Positions 28,662 through 36,758 of a stretch of 64,000 bases of DNA are shown piece by piece. The first letter of the stretch is position 1. Each line of letters begins with the position of its first letter. Origin of the DNA: Bryobacteraceae bacterium (GTDB lineage Bacteria; Acidobacteriota; Terriglobia; Bryobacterales; Bryobacteraceae); contig BPGE01000001.1 of the NCBI GenBank assembly GCA_026002875.1, positions 992,001 through 1,056,000 on the forward strand, written 5' to 3'. The position numbers were made by a program, and so were the translations under genes. Under the pieces are notes generated by a model, which did no database searches, was not told the DNA's origin, and saw nothing but the letters and a program-made list of their open reading frames with translations.

Positions 28662-29885
28662 ATGCCCTTTTTCCGTCTCTTCTCCGCCGCTCTTGCGAGC
28701 GCCTGTCTGCTGACCGTTCTGCCCGGCTGCCGCAACAACAACCAGCCCGTGGCCAAAAAGGAAGGCGGTCCTGCCGCCGTGCGCGTCGCCAAAGTCTCGC
28801 AGCGCACCATCCAGCGCGCCATCGAAAGCGTCGGCACGCTGTACCCCTTCGACGAGGCCATCATCAGCGCCGAGGTCGACGGTCCGCTCGTCGAGGTGCT
28901 GGCCGATCTCGGCGATCAGGTGAAGGAAGGCCAGGTGTTGGCCCGCATCTCCGACGAGGAGCAGCGCTACCTCGTCGCGCAGCAGGAGGCGCAGCTGCGC
29001 CAGTCGCTCGAACGGCTCGGGCTCAAAAACGAAGACGACCGCCTGAAAGACATCGAAGACGCCCCCGACGTCCGCCGCGCCCGCGCCGACCTGTTCGACG
29101 CCGAGTCCCGCTACAAACGCGTCCGCGAGCTCGTCGATCAGGGCATCGGCCCGCCGTCCGACCTCGACCAGGCTCTGGCCCGCTTCCAGGCCGCCCAGGC
29201 CGCCTACGACCAGACCCGCAACCAGACGCGCAACCTGCTGCAGGAAGTCGAGCGCTTCAAAGCCGCTCTCAGCCTCCAGCGCAAGAAGCTGCGCGACACG
29301 GTCGTCCGCGCTCCGTTCGCCGGCTACGTCAAGGAACGCCAGGCCGTCGTGGGCGCCTACGTGCGCGCCAACTCGCCCCTGTTCACGCTGGTCAAAATCG
29401 ACCCTATACGGCTCCGCATCGAGGTGCCGGAGCGGATGAGCCCGTGGGTCCGGCCGGGGCAGGACGTGGAAATCACCGTCGAGGCGTTCGCGGACCGCAA
29501 GTTCGCCGGCCGTGTCTGGCGCATCTCCCCCACCGTCGACCAGACCAAGCGCACATTCATCGTCGAGGCTTTGATCCAGAATCCGCGCAACGAACTCAAG
29601 CCCGGCTCCTATGCACGGGCGCGCATTCAGACCGAGAAGTCCGAGACCATCACCGTCGTGCCCGCCCGCGCCGTGCTCTACGTTCTCGGCGCGAACAAGA
29701 GTTTCGTCATCAAGCCCGATTCCACTGTCGACGTGCGCGAGGTCAAGGTGGGCGAACGCCTCCCTGACGAGGTCGAAATCCTCGAAGGCCTCGAACCCGG
29801 CGAAACCGTCGCTGTCACCAACCTCGCCCGCCTCACGCCCGGCATGACGGTCAAAACGCAGGAAGGCGCGCCGCCGAAGACCTGA
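28662..29885 (+). CDS. RND-type efflux periplasmic adaptor (membrane fusion protein)
   Basis: A 407-residue lipoprotein: signal peptide with lipobox VLPGC, a lipoyl/hairpin region (VDGPLVEVLADLGDQVKEGQVLARI), an alpha-helical hairpin (about 90-200, rich in Gln, Arg and Ala), then the second lipoyl half (VVRAPFAGYVKERQAVVGAYV) and beta-barrel domains. These adaptors link an inner-membrane pump to an outer-membrane channel. Unusually, no pump or channel gene follows; the next gene runs the other way and the two stop regions overlap by 35 bases. Start ATG 28662 gives the clean signal peptide. Confidence 0.9.
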   Translation: MPFFRLFSAALASACLLTVLPGCRNNNQPVAKKEGGPAAVRVAKVSQRTIQRAIESVGTLYPFDEAIISAEVDGPLVEVLADLGDQVKEGQVLARISDEEQRYLVAQQEAQLRQSLERLGLKNEDDRLKDIEDAPDVRRARADLFDAESRYKRVRELVDQGIGPPSDLDQALARFQAAQAAYDQTRNQTRNLLQEVERFKAALSLQRKKLRDTVVRAPFAGYVKERQAVVGAYVRANSPLFTLVKIDPIRLRIEVPERMSPWVRPGQDVEITVEAFADRKFAGRVWRISPTVDQTKRTFIVEALIQNPRNELKPGSYARARIQTEKSETITVVPARAVLYVLGANKSFVIKPDSTVDVREVKVGERLPDEVEILEGLEPGETVAVTNLARLTPGMTVKTQEGAPPKT

Positions 29886-31212
29886 GGCGGCCTTGCTTCG
29901 CCTGCGTCACCCAGCGGCAGAGGTCCTCGATCACCTCCGCCGCCACATGGCCCGGCCGCTGATATTCCTCGGGTCGGCTCCTGCCCTCCCCGCTCTGGAA
30001 CAGATGGTTCAGCGCGGGATACTCTTTCAGCGCAGCCCGCCTGTGTTGCGCCAGAGCCTTCTGCCAGAGCCGGTAATCGTCCTGCGTCACCTGATAATCC
30101 CGGCCTCCATGCAACACCAGGATCGGCGTGTCGAGTTTCGCCGCCGTGGCGAGCGGATCCAGCCCGCGCAGCGACAGCCAGTATGCGCGCGGCGCGCCCA
30201 GCACCGTGTCCGGCCCTTTGCCGGTTTCCCGGATCCGGCGCACGGCGGCCGCCTCCCGTTCCGCCTCGGCCAGCTTCTCGCGCGCGGCCTGCGAGTCGCC
30301 CATCTGCAGGGGCAGCAGATAGCGCACCTGCTCGAGGTACAGTTCTTCGATGGGGCGCGCCGGAGCGGCCAGCAGGATCACGCCGGCCAGCCGCTTGTCT
30401 TCCGCGGCGATCAGCGGCGCCGCCCATGCGCCCAGGCTGTGGCCCAGCAGGAAGACGCGTTTCGGATCCACGCCCGGGGTCTTCCGCAGCAGTTCCAGCG
30501 CGGCCAGAGCATCGTCGATCACTTCTTCGCGCAGCGTGATCGCGCCAGCCTGTGCGAGCTTCGCCGCATGCTGCCGCGTACGCTTCTCGTACCGCAGCAC
30601 GGCCACGCCGCAGGAGGCCAGCCCTTCGGCCAGGTCGCGGAACGGCTTGGCCGCCCCGACAGTCTCGTCGCGGTCGTTCGGTCCCGATCCATGCACCAGG
30701 GCCAGGGCAGGGAAGGGCCCTTCGCCCCGCGGCATCGTCAGCGTCGCGGGCAGCGGCCAGCCCGGAGCGCCCGCCGTCACCTCGCGCTCGCTGAATTTCT
30801 CCGTCGCGCTGTAGGGCGGCCGCATCCACGCCGCCGGAGCCGCCGCCGGCGGCCGCAGGAACAGCCCTGCGATCCTGCCCTCGCCATCAAACGACAGCTG
30901 CAGGCGCAGGGAGCCGCGCTCGAACTCGAGCGGCACGAACACCACGTCGAAGCCGCCCGCCTTGGAGACCTCGCCATCTCCCATGCGCTTCAGACTTCCG
31001 AGCGCCGCCAGCTGCGCCCCCACGGCCTTCCGCAGCATCTCCGGCGGAGCCGCTTTCCGCATCTGTTCCGTGAACCGCTCCGCCAGAGCCTCGTACTCGC
31101 CGCGGACCAGCAGCTCTGCCGCTTCGCGCGCTCTTTCAGCGGCTGCGGGCGCCTGCGCGGCGGGAGCCGCCAGCGGCAGCACCAGGAGAATCAGCACCAG
31201 CCGCCTATTCAT
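29851..31212 (-). CDS. Secreted alpha/beta hydrolase with N-terminal DUF3887-like domain
   Basis: A 453-residue exported protein. Signal peptide MNRRLVLILLVLPLAAPAAQ is followed by a DUF3887-like domain (about 25-125). The hydrolase domain follows: the oxyanion region ALVHGSGPNDRDETVG, nucleophile elbow LLGHSLGAWAAP, an acid near VLHGGRDYQVT and His in YPALNHLF. Substrate unknown. Start 31212 gives the signal peptide; a longer frame from 31236 adds MEPPWWWK and is less likely. It overlaps the UPF0145 gene by 8 bases. Confidence 0.82.
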   Translation of the reverse strand: MNRRLVLILLVLPLAAPAAQAPAAAERAREAAELLVRGEYEALAERFTEQMRKAAPPEMLRKAVGAQLAALGSLKRMGDGEVSKAGGFDVVFVPLEFERGSLRLQLSFDGEGRIAGLFLRPPAAAPAAWMRPPYSATEKFSEREVTAGAPGWPLPATLTMPRGEGPFPALALVHGSGPNDRDETVGAAKPFRDLAEGLASCGVAVLRYEKRTRQHAAKLAQAGAITLREEVIDDALAALELLRKTPGVDPKRVFLLGHSLGAWAAPLIAAEDKRLAGVILLAAPARPIEELYLEQVRYLLPLQMGDSQAAREKLAEAEREAAAVRRIRETGKGPDTVLGAPRAYWLSLRGLDPLATAAKLDTPILVLHGGRDYQVTQDDYRLWQKALAQHRRAALKEYPALNHLFQSGEGRSRPEEYQRPGHVAAEVIEDLCRWVTQAKQGRLRSSAARLPAF

Positions 31213-31525
31213 CTTCCACCACCACGGCGGTTCCATAGGCCAGCAGTTCGGCCATGCCCTGCGCCACCATCGATGTCACAAAGCGCACGCCCACAACGGC
31301 GTTTGCTCCCAGCATCCGCGCCTCCGCCACCATCCGGTCGAGCGCCTGCTCGCGGCTCTCGGCCAGCAGCTTTGTGTATTCCTGCACCTCTCCGCCGACA
31401 ATGTTGCGCAGCCCGGCCAGAATATCCCGGCCGATGTGCCGCGCCCGCACCGTGTTGCCGCGCGCCAGTCCCAGCGTGCGCACGATCCGCTTGCCTGCGA
31501 TGGCCTCGCTCGTCGTCAGAATCAT
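31205..31525 (-). CDS. YbjQ/UPF0145 family protein
   Basis: A 106-residue protein of the UPF0145 (YbjQ) family. Visible marks: ILTTSEAIAGKRIVRTLGLARGNTV, HIGRDILAGLRNIVGGEVQEYT and LGANAVVGVRFVTSM. These proteins form homo-pentamers of unknown function, with a fold once called a heavy-metal-binding domain. It starts 4 bases inside the end of the anti-sigma gene and is probably in the same operon. Confidence 0.88.
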   Translation of the reverse strand: MILTTSEAIAGKRIVRTLGLARGNTVRARHIGRDILAGLRNIVGGEVQEYTKLLAESREQALDRMVAEARMLGANAVVGVRFVTSMVAQGMAELLAYGTAVVVEDE

Positions 31526-31962
31526 TTCTCGATCCTCCGGTATCTGTCATGCGGCAGCTGCCGCAGCCTCTCCACAACGACGCTCGCAAACAGCAGCACG
31601 AACCCGATCACGACGGCGCTTGCGATCAGCTCTTCCAGCGTCGGCGGACGCCAGTGCCGGATGTACATGACCGCTCCATACAGGAGCCACGCCACGGCGC
31701 CCGCCGCGATGAACAGCCACCCCAGGCGCCGCGGCGCCTGCACGCCGAAGCTTTTCTCCAGTTCCTTCATCTTCGCCTCCGGCGGTTCGGCAAAAGCCAG
31801 TTCCTTCGTCATCGCCTGCAGCCGCGCCATCTCGTCGAAGACCCGGCGGCATTCCCCGCAATCCTCCAGATGCACGCGGACACGCTGCGCCGAAGCCTGC
31901 GTCAGTTCGCCATCCAGATACGCCGACAGCATCTGCCGGATTTCTTCGTGCAGGTCTGGCAT
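31522..31962 (-). CDS. Anti-sigma factor with zinc finger (zf-HC2)
   Basis: A 146-residue single or double-pass membrane protein. The N-terminal zf-HC2 motif is HLEDCGECRRVF (His-x3-Cys-x2-Cys), which binds zinc and holds the sigma factor. Two hydrophobic stretches follow, at about 79-96 and 112-128. Start 31962 lies 3 bases after the sigma gene stop, so sigma and anti-sigma are coupled. The signal that releases sigma is unknown. Confidence 0.85.
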   Translation of the reverse strand: MPDLHEEIRQMLSAYLDGELTQASAQRVRVHLEDCGECRRVFDEMARLQAMTKELAFAEPPEAKMKELEKSFGVQAPRRLGWLFIAAGAVAWLLYGAVMYIRHWRPPTLEELIASAVVIGFVLLFASVVVERLRQLPHDRYRRIEK

Positions 31963-31964
31963 CG

Positions 31965-32513
31965 TCACAGGTACCTCCTCATCTGCTCGCGCACTTTCTC
32001 GCGCGCGTGATGCAGGCGCGAAGACACCGTGCCGGAGCTCAGCCCCAGCACCTCCGCGATCTGCCCGTAGTCCAGCCCGTGCCAGTCCCGCAGCAGCAGG
32101 ATCTCCCGCTGCTCCGGCGGCAGTGAACCGATCGCCGCCCACAGCCGGCCGGCCAGTTCGCTCTGCTCGGCCGCTTTCTCGGGCCCCGCCGCCGGCGACC
32201 GCAGGAGCGCCTGATCCACATCGGCTTCGGGCCGCCGCGCCCGCCGCCGCAGGTGGTCGATCGCCAGGTTGCGGATCACTGAATACAGCCACGCCGTGGG
32301 GTCGCGCGAAGGGTCGCGCTGCGGCCAGCGCTCGTGCAGCCGCAGGTAGGCCTCCTGCGTGATGTCCATCGCTTCCTCGCGATCCCCCACCAGGTGCAGA
32401 GCGAAACAGTACGCCCTCTTCCGTCCCCGCTCGAAGAACCCGGCGAAGCTCTCCGGCCCGCTTTCCGCGCTGCCTTCCGTTGTCATGGCCTGGATCTGTG
32501 TCACGGCCGTCAT
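31965..32513 (-). CDS. ECF-type RNA polymerase sigma factor
   Basis: A 182-residue sigma-70 family protein with region 2 (YCFALHLVGDREEAMDITQEAYLRLH, WLYSVIRNLAIDHLRRR) and region 4 (LPPEQREILLLRDWHGLDYGQIAEVLGLSSGTVSSRLHHAREKVRE). An ATG is used at the start. It is followed at once by its zf-HC2 anti-sigma gene. Regulated promoters were not identified. Confidence 0.93.
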   Translation of the reverse strand: MTAVTQIQAMTTEGSAESGPESFAGFFERGRKRAYCFALHLVGDREEAMDITQEAYLRLHERWPQRDPSRDPTAWLYSVIRNLAIDHLRRRARRPEADVDQALLRSPAAGPEKAAEQSELAGRLWAAIGSLPPEQREILLLRDWHGLDYGQIAEVLGLSSGTVSSRLHHAREKVREQMRRYL

Positions 32514-32736
32514 GGTTCTGTCCTCTACTACGCCCGGCGGCCGGATTTCTTCTCCACTATGGCACCGTTTTTCCGCTTTTCATTTCTGCGTCTCTCTGCA
32601 GATCGCAGCTGGCAGCGACAAGGCCCGTCAAATTCCCCGGTAAGTGACCGCGCTGACTGTTTCGGCGGCGGACAACAGGATCATGGCAACCGCCCGGCCG
32701 CGCAGGACCATCCGGCCCGCCGATGGCCCCGCCCCC

Positions 32737-33450
32737 GGATTTCCCCTCGCATTCCGAATTCCCCTCGCGCTTGCGCGAGGGCTGCATCCCAACCGTGTTC
32801 CGCGCGCCCTACCCAGCGGATTTCCCCTCGGCCTTGGCCGAGGGCTGCATCCCAGCTGTGTCGCCTGCGCCCTACCCAGCGGATTTCCCCTCGGCCTTGG
32901 CCGAGGGCTGCATCCCAACCGTGCCGCCTGCGCCCTCCCCAGCGGATTTCCCCTCGGCCTTGGCCGAGGGCTGCATCCCAGCTGTGTCGCCTGCGCCCTC
33001 CCCAGCGGATTTCCCCTCGGCCTTGGCCGAGGGCTGCATCCCAGCTGTGTCGCCTGCGCCCTCCCTAGCGGATTTCCCCTCGGCCTTGGCCGAGGGCTGC
33101 ATCCCAGCTGTGCCGCCTGCGCCCTTCCCAGCGGATTTCCCCTCGGCCTTGGCCGAGGGCTGCATCCCAGCTGTGTCGCCTGCGCCCTTCCCAGCGGATT
33201 TCCCCTCGGCCTTGGCCGAGGGCTGCATCCCAGCTGTGTCGCCTGCGCCCTCCCCATCGGATTTCCCCTCGGCCTTGGCCGAGGGCTGCATCCCAGCTGT
33301 GTCGCCTGCGCCCTCCCTAGCGGATTTCCCCTCGGCCTTGGCCGAGGGCTGCATCCCAGCTGTGTCGCCTGCGCCCTCCCTAGCGGATTTCCCCTCGGCC
33401 TTGGCCGAGGGCTGCATCCCAACCGTGCCGCCCGGACCGCCAAAGCGAGC
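32737..33450. repeat. Tandem 63-bp palindrome repeat array 1 (11 units)
   Basis: Eleven direct repeats at an exact 63-bp period, centred on stems at 32763, 32826, 32889, 32952, 33015, 33078, 33141, 33204, 33267, 33330 and 33393. Each unit reads GCGGATTTCC, a 20-nt palindrome, then GCTGCATCCCA and a variable Pro/Ala-coding-like segment. Ten units carry arms CCCTCGGCC/GGCCGAGGG with TT between; the first carries CCCTCGCGC/GCGCGAGGG. Sixty-three is a multiple of three, so long open frames run through on both strands and are probably artefacts. Between-unit changes are few and lie outside the palindrome, pointing to recent expansion. Confidence 0.9.
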
Positions 33451-33714
33451 GATCCCCTCGAGGTCCCCAGTCCGGACGGCGCTTTTCGAGTGCCCCCATG
33501 ACCCTCCGGATCATCAGCACCAATGACAATCGCCGGGCGCGGTGCCTCGCATTGCGGTTTTTGCTGGAACAGCCAAGGAATGACGCGTTCAATATCCCGG
33601 CGGAAGAGTTTCGAGTGAACGGTCCGTCCCCGGAACCTGCGCCAGCAAATGAGCGAATGCCAGAACGGCGTGCGCGGCAAGAAAGCCCGATGCACCTCCG
33701 CAGGTCCACAGGGC

Positions 33715-34077
33715 TCAGCGCCGGCCCGCCAGTCCGCTTTCCCGCGCTTCGCGGATCTCGTTCCGGATCGTGTCCAGCACCTCTCTCAACGGGTGCTCGC
33801 CCCAGTAGACATGCTGGTAGCCGATGGCCACGCTGTGCATGAACATGACAGCCAGCCGCACGGACTCGCCCTGCCGGCGGAACACCCAGCGGTACTCGCC
33901 GCTCGAGATCAGCCAGACGCACTCGCCCATGCCGGAGATCTCGAGGTCGTCGAGCGCGGCGGACAGATCGGCCAGCGCTGCTTCCGGATCGGCGCCATAG
34001 ACGGAGTGCTCCTCCTGCCCGTCGCCCAGCACGCACTCCAGCCGGCCGAAGTCATCCATGCGGAGTGAGAAGCGCAT
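33715..34077 (-). CDS. Hypothetical protein between the two repeat arrays
   Basis: A 120-residue acidic protein without signal or membrane segment. It contains EEHSVYGADPEAALADLSAALDDLEISG, VWLISSGEYRWVFRRQGE and VMFMHSVAIGYQHVYWGEHP. No family was recognised. It lies alone between repeat arrays 1 and 2 and is transcribed against the sense of most repeat units. No strong ribosome site was seen. The coding feel (balanced composition, no repeats) supports a real gene. Confidence 0.55.
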   Translation of the reverse strand: MRFSLRMDDFGRLECVLGDGQEEHSVYGADPEAALADLSAALDDLEISGMGECVWLISSGEYRWVFRRQGESVRLAVMFMHSVAIGYQHVYWGEHPLREVLDTIRNEIREARESGLAGRR

Positions 34078-34268
34078 ACGCCCATCTTATCGAGTTCCGC
34101 ATGCGGTACTCTTTTGCCATCCTCCAGCGGCCGCGCGCCGGCAGGCCGTGCCCGGCTTCGTCGGTGCCCCGCGTTGTGCCCGCCCGGGCGGCCATCCTCG
34201 CAGGAGCCCCCATGAACCTGTGAGACCTCAGCGTTCCGGAAATCCACCGCTGACTTCCAGCGGGTTCT

Positions 34269-35155
34269 GAGCCGCGCGGGAGCAGCCCGAAGGGCTGCGA
34301 CCAAGCGGTTCAAACACAACCTCCCCCACCTTCCAACACCCTCCCCTCGCGCCGCAGGCGCGGCCAGCCCGCCGCCTTCCCCAACGGGTTTCCCCTCGCG
34401 CTCGCGCGAGGGCTGCATCCCAACTGTGCCCCCCTCGCCCTCCCCAGCGGGTTTCCCATCGCGCTTGCGCGATGGCTGCATCCCACCCGTGCTGCCTGCG
34501 CCTCTGCAAACCCTTGCCCCGCAACACCTGCCAAAACCCGAAAAAGCGATTTTACGAAACGAACCGAAACCCGCCCCGCCCAAACAGAGCCGCGCGGGAG
34601 CAGCCCGAAGGGCTGCGACCAAGCGGTTCAAACACAACTTCCCCAACCTTCCAACACCCTCCCATCGCGCCGCAGGCGCGGCCAGTCCGCCGCCTTCCCC
34701 AACGGGTTTCCCGCCGCCCTCGGGCGGCGGCTGCATCCCAACCGTGCCCCCCTCGCCCTCCCCAGCGGGTTTCCCATCGCGCTTGCGCGATGGCTGCATC
34801 CCACCCGTGCTGCCTGCGCCTCTGCAAACCATTGCCCCGCAAAACCTGCCAAAGCCCGAAAAAGCGATTTTACGAAACGAACCGAAACCCGCCCCGCCCA
34901 AACAGAGCCGCGCGGGAGCAGCCCGAAGGGCTGCGACCAAGCGGTTCAAACACAACCTCCCCCACCTTCCAACACCCTCCCCTCGCGCCGCAGGCGCGGC
35001 CAGTCCGCCGCCTTCCCCAACGGGTTTCCCGCCGCCCTCGGGCGGCGGCTGCATCCCATCTGTGCCCCCTCCCCCTCTGCAAACCATTGCCCCGCAACAC
35101 CTGCCAAAACCCGAAAAAGCGATTTTACGAAACGAACCGAAACCCGCCCCAGCCC
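34269..35155. repeat. Repeat array 2: 318-bp direct repeat containing 63-bp palindrome units
   Basis: A 318-bp segment beginning GAGCCGCGCGGGAGCAGCCC is repeated at 34269 and 34587, with a third copy from 34905 shortened to a 255-bp period. The copies share almost all bases. Inside lie palindromes of the same class as array 1, 63 bp apart: CCCTCGCGC/GCGCGAGGG at 34393, CCATCGCGC/GCGCGATGG at 34456, CCGCCGCCC/GGGCGGCGG at 34711, with the same GGTTTCCC and GCTGCATCCCA flanks. The third copy lacks exactly one 63-bp unit. Another hairpin, GCAGCCC-GAA-GGGCTGC, sits near the start of each copy. No gene was recognised in the array. Confidence 0.88.
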
Positions 35156-35505
35156 GCGTCCGCACGGGCGCAGCCCCCTCGCTTCCGGCCACGCGCCCAA
35201 GCCCCTGCGGGACCTCAGGGCGGCTGAAAACCGCCGCGATTTGTTGGCTGCGCGAACGGGCAGTCCCAACCGTGCCCAAGCCGCGCCGCTGCTCCCGCTC
35301 CCGTATGTCCTCGGTTCCGGTTCTCGGCTTGTTTCCCATACTGCGCGGCTGCTGTCCGAAGGGCGATTCTCCGGCGGGCGATCCCCCGGACACCCCTCCG
35401 GGATCCCCCGGCGCGCGATTTCCGAGGGAAAGATGCCCCGCGTCGCTGCCGTCATCGAAAGATGCTCAAGGACAAGCGGCGCAAGGCACGGCCCCCGGCG
35501 TCCGG
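35156..35505. other. Non-coding stretch after array 2
   Basis: About 350 bases of GC-rich sequence without a recognisable gene on either strand. It lies 3' of the hybrid-kinase gene. Several short inverted repeats are present (for example around 35395), but no T-run terminator was found. Confidence 0.5.
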
Positions 35506-36690
35506 TCACCCGGAAGCCAGGCAGCGGCGGACCGTTTCCAGCAATTCAGCCGCGTGAATGGGCTTGGTGAGGAAGGCGGCCATGCCGCGTCGGCGGCACT
35601 GCTGTCGGAGTTCAGGGCTGACCTCGGCGGTCAGGGCGACAACCGGGATCGTCTCGTAGCCTGGAATCTCACGGAGCCGGTCGAGAGCTTCGAGGCCGTC
35701 CATGCCCGGCATGAACAGATCCATCAGCACCAGACGGTACTTCCGGCGGGCCGCGGCGTCGAGCGCCGATGGTCCGTCGCTGCAGCACTCCACTTTGTAA
35801 TCGCCTTTGGCGAGAATGGCCCGCAGCACGCGCTGGCTGACGGGGTTGTCATCGACGACAAGGACGGGGGCCTCGCCATCGGCCGGCCCGGCGCTATCGG
35901 ATCCCGGTTGGATCTGTCCTGGAACGGCGGCCGGAATTCTGGCGATCAGGCGGACCTCGCCTCGAAGCTGCTCAAACTCCAGCGAGCCCCCCATCAGCTG
36001 CGTGATGCGGCGCGCGAGGGCGAGGTCGAGAGCGAGTCCGTGAAAGTGGCCCGCGGCCGCCTGGCCCCCCGCCTCGAACTCCTCGACGAGCTCCCGCAGC
36101 GAATCCACCGACAATCCGTTGCGGCACTGCAGCACGATGGCGAGCATCACCGTGGAGGCATCTCCGCCGGCATCCAGCCGGGTACCCACCATCACGCCCC
36201 CGGAAGAGACCGTGCGGATGGCGTAGCGCAGCATGAATCTCAGCAGCTGCGTCAGACGGCCCGCGTCGGCGTGCACGATCCGCGGCAGGATCGGATCCAG
36301 CATCCACTGCAGCTCCAGCCTTCTTTCCTCCGCCTGGGCCATGAATTCGGTCATCACGGCCTGCAAAGTGTCCCGCAGGTCGAATTCGGCTTCATCCAGC
36401 CGGGCGAGGCCATTGATCAGGGAGTTGTACTCCAGCGTGTCGTTCAGCAGCTCCAGAAGTCCGCTGGCCGATTCCCGCGCCATCAGGGCGAACTCGCGCT
36501 GCTCATCGGTGAGACCAGTCTCAAGGAGCAGGTCGATGGCGCCCAGGACGCCGCTGAGGGGCGTCCGGATCTCATGGTTCAGGCTGGTCAGCAGTTGCAG
36601 CCGTTGATGACCGCCCCCGGCCGAGGTCTGGCTCGTCTGCTGGGCGGCCGCCCCGCCTGCGGGCGCCAACTCCTCTGGCCGAGTGGTCAT
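35506..36690 (-). CDS. Hybrid histidine kinase-like protein with degenerate ATPase domain and receiver
   Basis: A 394-residue soluble protein. HisKA is complete (LTSLNHEIRTPLSGVLGAID). The following region aligns with a HATPase domain, but the key boxes are lost: the N box reads RFMLRYAIRTVS instead of NLLxNAxKFT, the G1 box shows no DxGxG, and the G2 box reads GHFHGLALDLA. The C-terminal receiver is intact: LVVDDNPVSQR, phospho-acceptor Asp in RLVLMDLFMPGMDG, Thr in VVALTAE and Lys in FLTKPI. It probably cannot bind ATP by itself and may act as a phosphotransfer or docking protein. Confidence 0.82.
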   Translation of the reverse strand: MTTRPEELAPAGGAAAQQTSQTSAGGGHQRLQLLTSLNHEIRTPLSGVLGAIDLLLETGLTDEQREFALMARESASGLLELLNDTLEYNSLINGLARLDEAEFDLRDTLQAVMTEFMAQAEERRLELQWMLDPILPRIVHADAGRLTQLLRFMLRYAIRTVSSGGVMVGTRLDAGGDASTVMLAIVLQCRNGLSVDSLRELVEEFEAGGQAAAGHFHGLALDLALARRITQLMGGSLEFEQLRGEVRLIARIPAAVPGQIQPGSDSAGPADGEAPVLVVDDNPVSQRVLRAILAKGDYKVECCSDGPSALDAAARRKYRLVLMDLFMPGMDGLEALDRLREIPGYETIPVVALTAEVSPELRQQCRRRGMAAFLTKPIHAAELLETVRRCLASG

Positions 36691-36758
36691 GCGGGCATGA
36701 TGCTCCCAGGAAACTCATCGGCTGAGGCGGCGCGGCACTTTACGGCCGCCGTGCGGGT

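Noticed and set aside
29893-32010. 705-codon + strand frame
   Set aside because: Antisense to the hydrolase, UPF0145 and anti-sigma genes; composition is Arg/Gln/His-rich as in shadow frames.
32628-33695. Long - strand frame through repeat array 1 (355 codons)
   Set aside because: The open frame follows only from a 63-bp stop-free repeat; the + strand shows equally long frames.
32737-35155. CRISPR array
   Set aside because: Period is 63 bp with near-identical units rather than short repeats and unique spacers, and no cas genes are near.
33909-35393. Long - strand frame through array 2
   Set aside because: Composed of the 318-bp repeat translated; no independent coding signal.
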